From positions 806,001-870,000 of the forward strand of contig CAZYTM010000001.1 of NCBI GenBank assembly GCA_964649725.1: DNA of 64,000 nt. The letters are read 5' to 3'. The notes beneath the pieces are model-generated. The model searched no databases. It was not told the DNA's origin and worked only from the letters and a program-made list of their open reading frames with translations. The position numbers were made by a program, and so were the translations under genes. Position 1 is the first letter of the stretch; each line of letters begins with the position of its first letter. Source of the stretch: CAZYTM01 sp964649725. GTDB taxonomy: Bacteria; Desulfobacterota; Desulfuromonadia; Geobacterales; Geobacteraceae. Positions 17,304-25,568 of this stretch are shown one piece after another.

Positions 17304-17977
17304 AAGAGGACTACCCGAGGGGTTGCTACAGCGGCATAGGAGTAACTTTTATCCCCCTCCTTGACACTGATGGTCACCCTGACAGCCTTGGGGAGACCTG
17401 GATTGAGTGCCGTGTTCCAGCTGCGGACCCACTTCGTACCGTCGAAACATTCGACTAGAAAACCTTCCAGCTCATCCATCTGCGGATAGGGGAAAGCCTT
17501 TTCCGTCAGGTAGATATCTTTGGCCAGCCTTGCCAGCAGCAGTTTGCCATCTTTCCCCAGCGGTCGGTACTGCAGTTCAGTCTGGTCCGACAGCGGCTGG
17601 GTACCACTGCGCGGCGGGCTGAAGGTGGTGAAGTCAAGAATGGAGGCTGGCTTGCCGAAATAGTCCCGGTCTTCCACCACAAAGTGGAGACGCTGGTTGC
17701 TTTTGACAAAGAGAGCCGAATCAAGTTCACGCCTGAGCATGTCGATGGTAGTGCGCAACTCGCGCCGCCCTTCCATCCCTGCTGTTGCCCTGTCCCTGCC
17801 GCTGGTCAGCGCAAAAAAAGTGCCGTAGAGAGCAGTGGCAAGTATGGCGAGGAGCGAGATGGCAACCAGTAGCTCCAGCATGGTAAACCCGCCGCAACTG
17901 GCCCGGGACGAGCGCCCCTCATGCTCTTCTCCAGGGAGCCTGCCGCTGCTATTTTGCCATATATTTGACCAGAGCAA
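17300..17977 (-). CDS. gspJ: minor pseudopilin GspJ
   Basis: 225 aa. The prepilin motif GG|FTMLELLVAISLLAILATA sits unusually far in, after a ~30-residue leader, because the only workable start is a TTG at 17977, supported by CGGAG 5 bases upstream. The start lies 29 bp inside gspI. The rest (ELRTTIDMLRRELDSALFVK, YFGKPASILDFTTFSPPRSG) matches the GspJ family. Part of the pseudopilus tip complex. Confidence 0.9.
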   Translation of the reverse strand: MLWSNIWQNSSGRLPGEEHEGRSSRASCGGFTMLELLVAISLLAILATALYGTFFALTSGRDRATAGMEGRRELRTTIDMLRRELDSALFVKSNQRLHFVVEDRDYFGKPASILDFTTFSPPRSGTQPLSDQTELQYRPLGKDGKLLLARLAKDIYLTEKAFPYPQMDELEGFLVECFDGTKWVRSWNTALNPGLPKAVRVTISVKEGDKSYSYAAVATPRVVLF

Positions 17978-18284
17978 GCGAACTCCGTTCCGTCCCCCAA
18001 CTGACAGTAAAGATCATTTTTTTCACGTTCTTTATCGGGGCCTCAGCCTCTGAGAGTTGCCAGCTTATGCCGGGCCAGTCCGGGGCAAATGTGCCGTTGC
18101 GCTTATCCTGCTGGAGAAAGTTCGGCTCATCCAGCTTGGCCCTGGCGAGCAGCATGGCGACAGTCTCTTCCTTGTCCCGATTGACCACCGCCAAGTGGTA
18201 ATTGAAAGAGGTTATTACCGTCAGGATGACCCCTGCCATGATCGCCAGCGCTACCATTACTTCCAGCAGGGTGAACCCTTTCAC
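17949..18284 (-). CDS. gspI: minor pseudopilin GspI
   Basis: 111 aa. MKG|FTLLEVMVALAIMAGVIL is a classical short prepilin leader with Glu+5. WQLSEAEAPIKNVKKMIFTVSW follows the GspI pattern. Start overlaps the gspH stop by 4 bp. It nucleates the pseudopilus tip with GspJ and GspK. Confidence 0.92.
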   Translation of the reverse strand: MKGFTLLEVMVALAIMAGVILTVITSFNYHLAVVNRDKEETVAMLLARAKLDEPNFLQQDKRNGTFAPDWPGISWQLSEAEAPIKNVKKMIFTVSWGTERSSLALVKYMAK

Positions 18285-18781
18285 AGTTTTATCTCCTGAT
18301 AACCTTCTGTAACCTGCACTTTGCCGCTGTGTGGATATGCGATAACTGTGAAGTCGCCACCAGTGGCCCCTTTCAGGTGGAATATGACCAACTCCCCCAA
18401 CCCTTCGGCAGAGAAGTCGATTGTCACTTCACCGCTGTTGACCCTGCCAAGCCGAGGGATGACCACATCGCTGACGGTCACTCGATCTGCCAGGAAACGG
18501 CGGTTGAGGAATGGATCACCTGCAGCCGCCGGCTTGTTCTCTGCAGAACGGGTTACGGTCAGGTTGTTCTCACCCATGACCGCCCGTAACTGATATCGGC
18601 TCTTGGTAGTAACTGCTGTATCACTGAGATAACGGAGCATTGCTGCCAGAGAGCGTGCCGAACTGCGCAGGCTGGAACTGTCACTGGATGGCAGTCTGGG
18701 GAAAACCAGTAATGCCAGCATCGAAAGTATGGCAATTACCACCATAATCTCGATCAGGGTGAACCCCCCGGCCTTTTTCAA
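18281..18781 (-). CDS. gspH: minor pseudopilin GspH
   Basis: 166 aa. MKKAGG|FTLIEIMVVIAILSMLA leader with Glu+5, followed by a Ser-rich spacer (LPSSDSSSLRSSARSLAAML) and a beta-sheet domain. Overlaps the gspG stop by 4 bp. Connects the pseudopilus tip to the GspG shaft. Confidence 0.9.
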   Translation of the reverse strand: MKKAGGFTLIEIMVVIAILSMLALLVFPRLPSSDSSSLRSSARSLAAMLRYLSDTAVTTKSRYQLRAVMGENNLTVTRSAENKPAAAGDPFLNRRFLADRVTVSDVVIPRLGRVNSGEVTIDFSAEGLGELVIFHLKGATGGDFTVIAYPHSGKVQVTEGYQEIKL

Positions 18782-19221
18782 CGAATATCCCAGTTGCAGA
18801 TATCGGCACTCTTGGCATCCCCCCCCTTGGCGCCGTCGGCACCATAGGAACAGAGGTCGTAGTCGCCATGTTCGCCAGGAGAAAGGTAGATGTAATCATT
18901 CTTCCAGGGGTCCTTGGGGACCTGTTTGCTCTCCAGGTAACCACCTTCCTTGTAATTTTTCGGGATTACCCCGCTGGTCGGCTTGCTGATCAGCGCTGCC
19001 AGCCCCTGTTCGGTGCTGGGGTAGAAGCCGTTGTCAAGTTTGTAGAACTTAAGGGCACTCTCCAGATTGCGTATCTGCACCTTGGCATCGGCTACCTTGG
19101 CATCGTCAGAGCGCCCCATTATTTTCGGCCCCACCAGGGCGGCAAGCAGCGCGAGGATGACGATCACCACCATAATCTCGATGAGAGTGAAGCCGCGTGA
19201 ATTGGCAAGTTGTTTCAGCAT
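18778..19221 (-). CDS. gspG: major pseudopilin GspG (OxpG-type)
   Basis: 147 aa from the ATG at 19221: MLKQLANSRG|FTLIEIMVV, cleaved after Gly10. Family signatures are LLAALVGPKIMGRSDDAKVA, YKLDNGFYPSTEQGLAAL and the C-terminal calcium-site region YGADGAKGGDAKSADICNWD. GGAGG is 4 bases before this ATG; the frame also opens at 19233, but that ATG contains the ribosome binding site. GspG forms the pseudopilus shaft. In Geobacter sulfurreducens the equivalent protein (OxpG) is needed to export a multicopper protein used in Fe(III) oxide reduction (established knowledge). Preceded by the only large gap in the operon. Confidence 0.96.
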   Translation of the reverse strand: MLKQLANSRGFTLIEIMVVIVILALLAALVGPKIMGRSDDAKVADAKVQIRNLESALKFYKLDNGFYPSTEQGLAALISKPTSGVIPKNYKEGGYLESKQVPKDPWKNDYIYLSPGEHGDYDLCSYGADGAKGGDAKSADICNWDIR

Positions 19222-19375
19222 GATTACCTCCATCCAAAAGTTCTGTCAAATTTAGCAGGAATGCGATTTTTGTGCGAGATCAAGGATGTCAAGGGGATGT
19301 GCGGAGATGTAGCTGCGCTACATCGCACAAACAGCACCGAAGACTTACGCAGATATCGCGCAAAAGGGGCATTCC
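19222..19375 (-). promoter_or_regulatory. structured gap between gspF and gspG
   Basis: 154 bp without a gene in an otherwise overlapping operon. It holds an 8-bp perfect hairpin (19306-19313 with 19317-19324, 3-nt loop) extendable by GTGC/GCAC, and a TTGACA on the minus strand (complement of 19287-19292) with only a weak -10 (AAAATC) 17 bases on. Likely tunes gspG dosage by processing, partial termination or a second promoter. Confidence 0.45.
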
Positions 19376-20587
19376 TTACTTTATAAGCTGGTTCAGCTGG
19401 AATATCGGCAGTAACACTGCCACCACCACCAGCCCGACACAGAGACCCATACCCAGAACCAGAAGAGGTTCCAGCAGGGCCATCATCCGCCCGATGGAGG
19501 TCTCGAACTCCCGCTCATAGGCACTTCCCGCCTTGGCCAGCATCTCCTCCAGGGTGCCACCCTTCTCTCCGACCCCGATCATATGGGTCAGCAGCGGCGG
19601 AAAGAGCGTACTGCGGGAGAGTCCTGCCGAGAGGCTCCCCCCCTGGACCAGCTCTTCCCTGACCTGACTGAGCAGGGAGCGGTATTGCCGGTTGACCACC
19701 ACCTCGCCGGTAATCTCCAGCGCCTTGATAATAGGCACTCCGCTGGCGAGCAAAAGACCCAGTACCTTGGCGAATCGTGCCAGTACGAGACGCTTTACCA
19801 GCTCTCCAGCCAGCGGCAGACGTAGCAGCCACTGGTCGCTCATGAGCCGGAACCGCTCCTGGCGCCTAAGTCTGTCATAGGCTATGGCAGCAGCACAAAG
19901 CAGGAGAATCAACAGCCACCACCAATGCTGGAGGAAATTGCTCACCTTGATCAGCAGTACGGTAATAAGTGGCAGGGTCGCCTTGCTCTCCTGGAAGACG
20001 GTGATTATCTTCGGCACCACAAAGGCGAGCAGAAAGAGCATCACCCCGCTACCAACAACCATCATCAGGATCGGGTAGGCCAGCGAAGTGGTCACCTTGC
20101 TTCGGATCGCCTCCTGGTCTTCGAGAAAATCGGCCAGTTTCTCCAGCACCGTCTCCAGGGCACCGCTCGCCTCACCGGCTGTTACCATGCTGATATAGCT
20201 TTCGCTAAAGACCTGCGGTTCAGCCGCCATTGCCTTTGCCAGGCTGGCCCCCTCTGCCAGTCTTTCCCTGAGCCGCTCCAGAAGGTTGCGCAGTTCACCA
20301 GGTCTTTCCTGGGCATGCAGGGTGATTATCGTTTCGTAGACCGGTACTGCCGAGCCTAGCAGGGTGGCTAGCCGCCGTGTCATCAGGGCCAGTTCAGGGA
20401 GGGGGATGCGCCGGCGCCAGGAGCCGATTCCATTCTTGCCGGTGCTGCTGGCGGCTGGCTTGATGTCATGCGCTAGGAGCCCCTCCTGGCGAAGCCGCTG
20501 CTGGGCGTCGCGAAGATTGTCCGCTTCGAGCACGCCGCTGGCGTTTTTGCCATCCGCCCGGTATGCACTATAGCGGAAGGTCGGCAT
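19376..20587 (-). CDS. gspF: type II secretion inner-membrane platform protein GspF
   Basis: 403 aa, two homologous cytoplasmic helical bundles (~70-165 and ~275-370) and three membrane helices (~170-195, ~220-240, ~375-400). It opens with PTFRYSAYRADGKNASGVLE and carries the repeated F-domain pattern MTRRLATLLGSAVPVYETII and RFAKVLGLLLASGVPIIKAL. It sits at the base of the pseudopilus and contacts the GspE motor. Start lies 20 bp inside gspE. Confidence 0.97.
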   Translation of the reverse strand: MPTFRYSAYRADGKNASGVLEADNLRDAQQRLRQEGLLAHDIKPAASSTGKNGIGSWRRRIPLPELALMTRRLATLLGSAVPVYETIITLHAQERPGELRNLLERLRERLAEGASLAKAMAAEPQVFSESYISMVTAGEASGALETVLEKLADFLEDQEAIRSKVTTSLAYPILMMVVGSGVMLFLLAFVVPKIITVFQESKATLPLITVLLIKVSNFLQHWWWLLILLLCAAAIAYDRLRRQERFRLMSDQWLLRLPLAGELVKRLVLARFAKVLGLLLASGVPIIKALEITGEVVVNRQYRSLLSQVREELVQGGSLSAGLSRSTLFPPLLTHMIGVGEKGGTLEEMLAKAGSAYEREFETSIGRMMALLEPLLVLGMGLCVGLVVVAVLLPIFQLNQLIK

Positions 20588-22130
20588 AGTCCTCCTGGGT
20601 CACCCGCAACACCTCTTCGATGGTGGTGATGCCGGCGGCGGCCTTGGCCAGTCCGTCATCGCGCAAGGTCTTCATCCCCCGCGACAGGGCATACTCCTTG
20701 ATCAAACCGGCCGGTGTCTGGCGGATGATCATCGAACATAGCTCCGCATCGACCAGAAGCAGTTCATATATGCCGGTCCGGCCAATGGTGCCGAGATTAA
20801 AACATTTATCGCAGCCGCGGCCACGATAGAGTATATCCGGCAGTGTTATCCCGGCATATTCCCGCTCCGGGCGGTACTCCTCCTTGCAGTTGGGGCAGAT
20901 TACCCTCACCAGTCGCTGGGCAACCACTGCGGAAAGGGTCGAAGCGACCATGAACGGCTCGATACCCATGTCGATCAAACGGGTCACTGCAGTGGCAGCA
21001 TCATTGGTATGCAGGGTGGAGAGGACCAGATGCCCGGTGAGCGAGGCCTGCATGGCGATCTCGGCTGTTTCGGCATCGCGGATCTCACCCACCATGATGA
21101 TATCAGGGTCCTGACGGAGGATAGAGCGTAGACCATTGGCAAAGGTGAGGTCGATCTTCGGGTTGACCTGGATCTGGCCGATACCTTTCAGCTGGTATTC
21201 GATCGGGTCCTCGATGGTGATGATATTCTTCTCCGGCGAGTTGAGCTTGGTGAGGGCGGCATAGAGGGTAGTCGATTTACCGCTGCCGGTCGGGCCGGTA
21301 ACCAGGATAATACCGTTGCTGCGTACCAGTAGCCGCTCCATGGTGACTACCTGGTCTGCAGAGAGGCCGATCTGTGCCAGTGATATGATCCCCTTCTGTT
21401 TGTCCAGCAGTCGGAGCACTACCCGTTCACCGTAAAAAGTCGGGATTATGGAGACCCGGATGTCCACATCGCGGCCGGCGACGATGACCCTTAGCCGGCC
21501 ATCCTGGGGGAGCCGCTTTTCGGCTATGTTCAGGCCGGCCATGATCTTGACCCTGGAGATGAGCGCTTCCTGCACCACCTTGGGGGGGGAGAGCATGTTG
21601 TAGAGTATGCCGTCAATGCGGAAACGGACCTCCAGTTCCTGTTCGAACGGCTCGATATGGATGTCGCTGGCCCGCTCCTTGACTGCCTGGAAGAGGATAG
21701 AATTGAGCAGCCGGATGACCGGTGCCTCATCGGTCAAGTCAAGGAGGTCTTTCGGCTGGTTGAATTCTGTGGCAATGGTAGAGAGATCTTCCCCTTCCAG
21801 CTCTTCAATCACATCCTGCGCTGAACCTGAGATGCGCGAGTAAAGGCGGTTGATGGCATCCAGCAGAACTGGGCGGGGTACTACTACTGCAGCCAGCGGC
21901 AAGCCGAACAGCCCCTGCAGTTCGTCCAGTGCCAGCAGGTTGGTCGGGTCGCCGGTCGCTACATCAAGTCTGCCGTCATGTTCCCGTAAAGGGAGCAGCA
22001 GGTTGGTGCGGGCAAAGGCTAACGGCAGACGGTGCAGGAGAGCGGTATCTATCTGGCTCTCTTCGATCTCCGCCTGACTCGGAAGACCGAGTTGCGCTGC
22101 TAGCTGTGCAAACTCCTCTATGGCTGCCAT
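20568..22130 (-). CDS. gspE: type II secretion ATPase GspE
   Basis: 520 aa. N-terminal domains (~1-150), N2E (SDIHIEPFEQELEVRFRIDG), Walker A GPTGSGKST, Asp box TIEDPIEYQ, Walker B DPDIIMVGEIRD, His box LSTLHTND, and a four-Cys zinc site (CPNC ... CDKC). It drives pseudopilus assembly. The gspD stop and this ATG share one base (TGATG); a GTG at 22133 is an alternative. A second, receiver-fused ATPase of this superfamily is encoded at 44846-47326. Confidence 0.97.
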   Translation of the reverse strand: MAAIEEFAQLAAQLGLPSQAEIEESQIDTALLHRLPLAFARTNLLLPLREHDGRLDVATGDPTNLLALDELQGLFGLPLAAVVVPRPVLLDAINRLYSRISGSAQDVIEELEGEDLSTIATEFNQPKDLLDLTDEAPVIRLLNSILFQAVKERASDIHIEPFEQELEVRFRIDGILYNMLSPPKVVQEALISRVKIMAGLNIAEKRLPQDGRLRVIVAGRDVDIRVSIIPTFYGERVVLRLLDKQKGIISLAQIGLSADQVVTMERLLVRSNGIILVTGPTGSGKSTTLYAALTKLNSPEKNIITIEDPIEYQLKGIGQIQVNPKIDLTFANGLRSILRQDPDIIMVGEIRDAETAEIAMQASLTGHLVLSTLHTNDAATAVTRLIDMGIEPFMVASTLSAVVAQRLVRVICPNCKEEYRPEREYAGITLPDILYRGRGCDKCFNLGTIGRTGIYELLLVDAELCSMIIRQTPAGLIKEYALSRGMKTLRDDGLAKAAAGITTIEEVLRVTQEDYADLPL

Positions 22131-24082
22131 CACTTGCTCTTTTGCTCCTTGGCCGGGTCGCTGCCGGACTGGTCCTTCCTTATCTTCAGCGCCTTGTCGA
22201 TATCTATGCTGTCGCTGTTCTTTACTGAATCGCTGAATTTGACCTTCTGCTGCTCCGATACTTCAGCCATCTCCTGGGCGCCCCGGATGATCCGGGGGGT
22301 AAGAACTATCATCAGGTTGGTCTTGGTCCGGCTCTTCCGTTTTGTCTTGAAGAGCCAGCCGAGCAGGGGGATGTCACCAAGCAGCGGAATCTTGCTGATC
22401 GTCTCCTGCTCCTGGTCCTGAATCAGCCCGCCGATCACCACGGTATCGTTGTCCTTGACAACAATCGAGGTTTTGGCTGAGCGGGTGGTGGTGACCAGAT
22501 CGGTGGCTTGCCCCTTGCTGTCTTTGACTGCAGATATCTCCTGGAATATGTCGAGTTTTACATATTCCCCTTCACTTATCTGCGGCGTGATCTTCAGCTT
22601 GATGCCGACATCCTGACGTTGCACAGACTGCTGCGAGAGTCCGGTAGAAGAGAGGTTTGTCCCGGTGACAAAGGGGACGTTTTCGCCAACGAATATCTCC
22701 GCCTCCTTGTTGTCAGAAGTCATTATGTTTGGCGTTGACAAGACATTCACTGCGCCGTGAGACTCAAGCGCCTTGAGCGCTACGGCGAAGTTGGCCGGGG
22801 TCCCCCCCAGATTGGTCGGGATATTCACGCTGGTGCCGAGCGACGACAGAGTACCGACCAGAGAACTGAAAGCCCCCTGGGGGTCAAAGGTGCCGGCGAC
22901 GCTGGCATATTTACTATCTGAAGCTGCTCCGAGCAATCCCCATTGTGTACCCAGGTCCTTCAGCTTGTCCATGGAGATTTCTGCAATAAGTGCCTGGACA
23001 AAAACCTGCCGGCGCCTTTTGTCCAGCTTCTGGATTACCTGCAGCAGGTTCTGGTAATCTGTGGCAGAGGCCATGATGACTAACGAGTTGGTCGCCTTGT
23101 CCGGAGTGATGGTGATCTTCCCGCCGTCAAAGGGGGACCCCTGTGGAGCAGCGGCAGCTTGCCCGGGCGCGGCAGCCTGGACGGAAATCCCCTTGACAAC
23201 GCCGTCCAGAACCTTGGCAACATCGGTAGCATCGGCGTTTTCCAGGTAATAGACATTTACTTTGCTGCTGGAGGTCGGGGGGACCACATCGATAATGGTA
23301 ATCAGCTTTTTGATGTCCTCTTTCTCTTTGCCGCTGCCAAAAAGGAGCAGTGCATTCAGACGGGAATCAGGGATGATCAGCCCTCCGGAGCCGGAGGTGA
23401 CGCTCTGGCCGGGGGCGCGCTGGGCAGCCTTGTCGCGGCTCCCGAGCCAGTCCTTGATGACTCCGGCAGCATTGTCAGCAGTGGCGTTTTTCAGGAATAC
23501 CAGCTCTCCACCCTCGCGGCGCTGGTCGGTATCGATAAGCCCCAGGATGCCCAGAACCTTCTGGATGTTGAGGGATGAATCGACCAGCAGCAGCATGTTG
23601 GCCGGACCGAATGCCGAGATATAGCCATCCTTGGAGACTACCGGCTGGAGAAATGTGACCGCCTCCTGACTGGAGATATTCTCCAGCGGGATGATCCGTG
23701 CCACATACGCCTCATTCACCACCCCTTTTTCATTGTCGCCGAAAACCTTCATGCCGGACTGTTTGGCAGCAGCAATCGGCACTATCTTGTAAACCCGGCC
23801 GGCTTGGATGACAGTGAAACCTTTCAGCTCCAGTACTGAAGTAAAGACGTTGAAGGCCTCCTCATTGGAGAGTTTGGCCGGAGAAAAGACCGATATCTTC
23901 CCCTTGACCCGGTCGTCCATGACGAAATTTTTGCCGGTCAGGTCGCTGATGAATTTGACCATGGTGGAGATATCGACATCGCTGAAATTGAGCACTACCC
24001 CTTTGGCATGGGCTGACAGGGGGGTGAGGAGCGCGGCAAAGAGGAGCAGGACCGATATTGTTGGTGCGAATCGTTTATTCAA
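22130..24082 (-). CDS. gspD: type II secretion outer-membrane secretin GspD
   Basis: 650 aa from a TTG at 24082. This start has GGAGG five bases upstream and gives a normal signal peptide (NKRFAPTISVLLLFAALLT, cleavage after AHA). The GTG at 24118 overlapping gspC would add 12 residues of atypical acidic leader. Domains: N0 (VVLNFSDVDISTMVKFISDL), N1-N3 repeats with an Ala/Gly-rich loop in N3, and the secretin core with VPFVTG and VIGGLIQDQ. The S-domain tail is rich in Lys/Ser/Asp. Forms the 15-mer outer-membrane channel. Confidence 0.95.
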   Translation of the reverse strand: MNKRFAPTISVLLLFAALLTPLSAHAKGVVLNFSDVDISTMVKFISDLTGKNFVMDDRVKGKISVFSPAKLSNEEAFNVFTSVLELKGFTVIQAGRVYKIVPIAAAKQSGMKVFGDNEKGVVNEAYVARIIPLENISSQEAVTFLQPVVSKDGYISAFGPANMLLLVDSSLNIQKVLGILGLIDTDQRREGGELVFLKNATADNAAGVIKDWLGSRDKAAQRAPGQSVTSGSGGLIIPDSRLNALLLFGSGKEKEDIKKLITIIDVVPPTSSSKVNVYYLENADATDVAKVLDGVVKGISVQAAAPGQAAAAPQGSPFDGGKITITPDKATNSLVIMASATDYQNLLQVIQKLDKRRRQVFVQALIAEISMDKLKDLGTQWGLLGAASDSKYASVAGTFDPQGAFSSLVGTLSSLGTSVNIPTNLGGTPANFAVALKALESHGAVNVLSTPNIMTSDNKEAEIFVGENVPFVTGTNLSSTGLSQQSVQRQDVGIKLKITPQISEGEYVKLDIFQEISAVKDSKGQATDLVTTTRSAKTSIVVKDNDTVVIGGLIQDQEQETISKIPLLGDIPLLGWLFKTKRKSRTKTNLMIVLTPRIIRGAQEMAEVSEQQKVKFSDSVKNSDSIDIDKALKIRKDQSGSDPAKEQKSK

Positions 24083-24114
24083 TGGTGCCTCCGTGAGGTC
24101 GAGGTCGAGCTTGA

Positions 24115-24984
24115 TCACCTGATGTCATAGTTAAAAGTTGTAGGTTGCCCATCCCGGACCATGTCTAACTTGATGCGGCTTTGCCCCTTCAGTGAGGCAA
24201 ATGACTGGATCGCTTTTTCCGGTGAATCGATGGGGAAATCATTGATCTTCTGCAGCAGATCGCCGTTTTTTATCCCTATAGTGGCGAATATCCCGGTTGA
24301 ACGGACTTCCGACACCTTGAACCCCTCTACCTTGCCATCCTTCATGCTCGGCAGGAGCCTGGCATCGGTCATGGCCTGGCCGATATTGTCAAGAGCGGCA
24401 TTGAGAGCACGCTGGTCAATGACATAGCTGCCAGCACCCACTTGGGCGGCAAGCCCTCCTTGTGCCTGAGTCTGGACCGGCTTGCCGCCGCTTTCGGTAC
24501 CTGCCGAGGTAGGAGTAAGGATCTTGACCCGGCGTCCACCGGTTAGGATCTCAGCCGCCTCCTTCTGGACCGTCACCAGCTGGCCGCTGTCAAAGACCTG
24601 ATCGCCGAGCCTGAAGACCCGCTCTTCTTTGGAACTTATTTTTTGGATAAGGGCGAATGTCTCCCGAAAGGAACCTATGGCAGTGCCGAGCAGGATCAGG
24701 TCGGCAGGTGCGGTAACGCCCCCTTTTGCATCTATCGGCTGGGCAATGGCCGTAAGCCTCCCTTGCGAAGCCTTGCCAAACAGACCACGTTCCAGGATCG
24801 GAGCATATGTCATTAGGTCATCGGCGGTTGGCGGTGGCACCTTGACTGCGGCATTCCGTTTGCTCGGCGCGGTCGGTATCAGCGCTGTCAGTCGGAAGCT
24901 GACAAGATCGGCTGATATCCGCGCCAGTACAATTATTATGAGGATGATCAGACCGCTGTTGAGCGGCATGCTCCATTTGTACAT
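24115..24984 (-). CDS. gspC: type II secretion coupling protein GspC
   Basis: 289 aa from the ATG at 24984 (AGGA seven bases upstream). One membrane helix near residues 9-27 (LIILIIIVLARISADLVSF), the homology region (~65-130, LLGTAIGSFRETFALIQ, RVFRLGDQVFDSGQL), and a C-terminal PDZ domain (~190-285, VSEVRSTGIFATIGIKNGDL, LLQKINDFPIDSPEKAI). It couples the inner-membrane platform to the secretin and may pick substrates. First gene of the operon. The frame stays open upstream to 25116, but that part has no matching features. Confidence 0.93.
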   Translation of the reverse strand: MYKWSMPLNSGLIILIIIVLARISADLVSFRLTALIPTAPSKRNAAVKVPPPTADDLMTYAPILERGLFGKASQGRLTAIAQPIDAKGGVTAPADLILLGTAIGSFRETFALIQKISSKEERVFRLGDQVFDSGQLVTVQKEAAEILTGGRRVKILTPTSAGTESGGKPVQTQAQGGLAAQVGAGSYVIDQRALNAALDNIGQAMTDARLLPSMKDGKVEGFKVSEVRSTGIFATIGIKNGDLLQKINDFPIDSPEKAIQSFASLKGQSRIKLDMVRDGQPTTFNYDIR

Positions 24985-25138
24985 TACGCCATCCTGATAG
25001 AAGAGAATATATGAATAAGTATAACTGAGGATAACTTCCCGTAAACCAAGAAAATATAGTAGATGTAACCAGCAGATGCAAGGGAAAAGAGGCGCTGTGC
25101 ATAAGCTGTCAGGCAAGATGAGATGAAATACCCTTAAT

Positions 25139-25156
25139 ATACCCGGTGCCGGGTAT
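25139..25156. promoter_or_regulatory. 18-bp inverted repeat, operator candidate upstream of gspC
   Basis: ATACCCGG-TG-CCGGGTAT, 8-bp perfect arms with a 2-bp centre. A further ATACCC half-site lies at ~25128-25133. No T run follows on either strand, so a protein site is more likely than a terminator. Confidence 0.4.
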
Positions 25157-25291
25157 TGTTGATGGTTCTGCTATGGTGTAAAAGTAATATGCTGGCAAAC
25201 TGTCTGTTAATCAGGCTGCCCTGGCTGGGTTCTTTGCCAGTGACTATTCTGTCAGGAGCAGAATACCAGTCTTATCCTGATAAATTGATGC

Positions 25292-25319
25292 TTGACATAT
25301 GACAAATCGAGGCTAAAAT
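25292..25319 (+). promoter_or_regulatory. promoter of the lipoprotein gene
   Basis: TTGACA (25292-25297), 16-bp spacer, TAAAAT (25314-25319). Predicts a leader of about 240 nt before the ATG at 25569. Confidence 0.6.
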
Positions 25320-25375
25320 TTTCCCACTAATAACTTTTAACTAATTGTTTTTTGTATACATTGTCATGACTAATC

Positions 25376-25405
25376 CTCCCAGCCTGTAAGGGTTGCAGGC
25401 TGGAG
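25376..25405 (+). other. hairpin in the lipoprotein gene leader
   Basis: 10-bp stem with one bulged C around a 9-nt loop (CTCC-C-AGCCTG pairs with CAGGCTGGAG). Not followed by T residues, so not a terminator. Possible leader control element. Confidence 0.35.
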
Positions 25406-25568
25406 TCGCTGACTAGTAGTTGTTTACAATTTGGGCTACGATTTAGCAACACCACTTTATCAGCTAGACAATCGTCGGCATCTGAAGGGGGGTGGAAAAG
25501 AAGATAACCCGACTGTTTGTAGTCGTTGTACCTGGTCACTAATTTTTATCAAACCAAGGAGGAAGAAG

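Larger units (their letters stand above)
24985..25568. other. divergent regulatory region between gsp operon and lipoprotein gene
   Basis: 584 bp with no convincing gene. It holds an 18-bp inverted repeat (25139-25156), a near-consensus plus-strand promoter (25292-25319), and a hairpin in the resulting leader (25376-25405). I could not find a clear minus-strand promoter for gspC; the inverted repeat lies ~155 bp before its ATG. Confidence 0.5.

Noticed and set aside
24985..25116. Upstream extension of gspC by 44 residues
   Set aside because: The added segment is hydrophobic and Cys-rich with no GspC similarity, while the internal ATG has a ribosome binding site and gives the usual topology.
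25320..25568. Cyclic-di-GMP (GEMM) riboswitch in the lipoprotein leader
   Set aside because: Common in Geobacter, so I looked for it, but the conserved GEMM core sequences are absent here and in the other leaders of the window.
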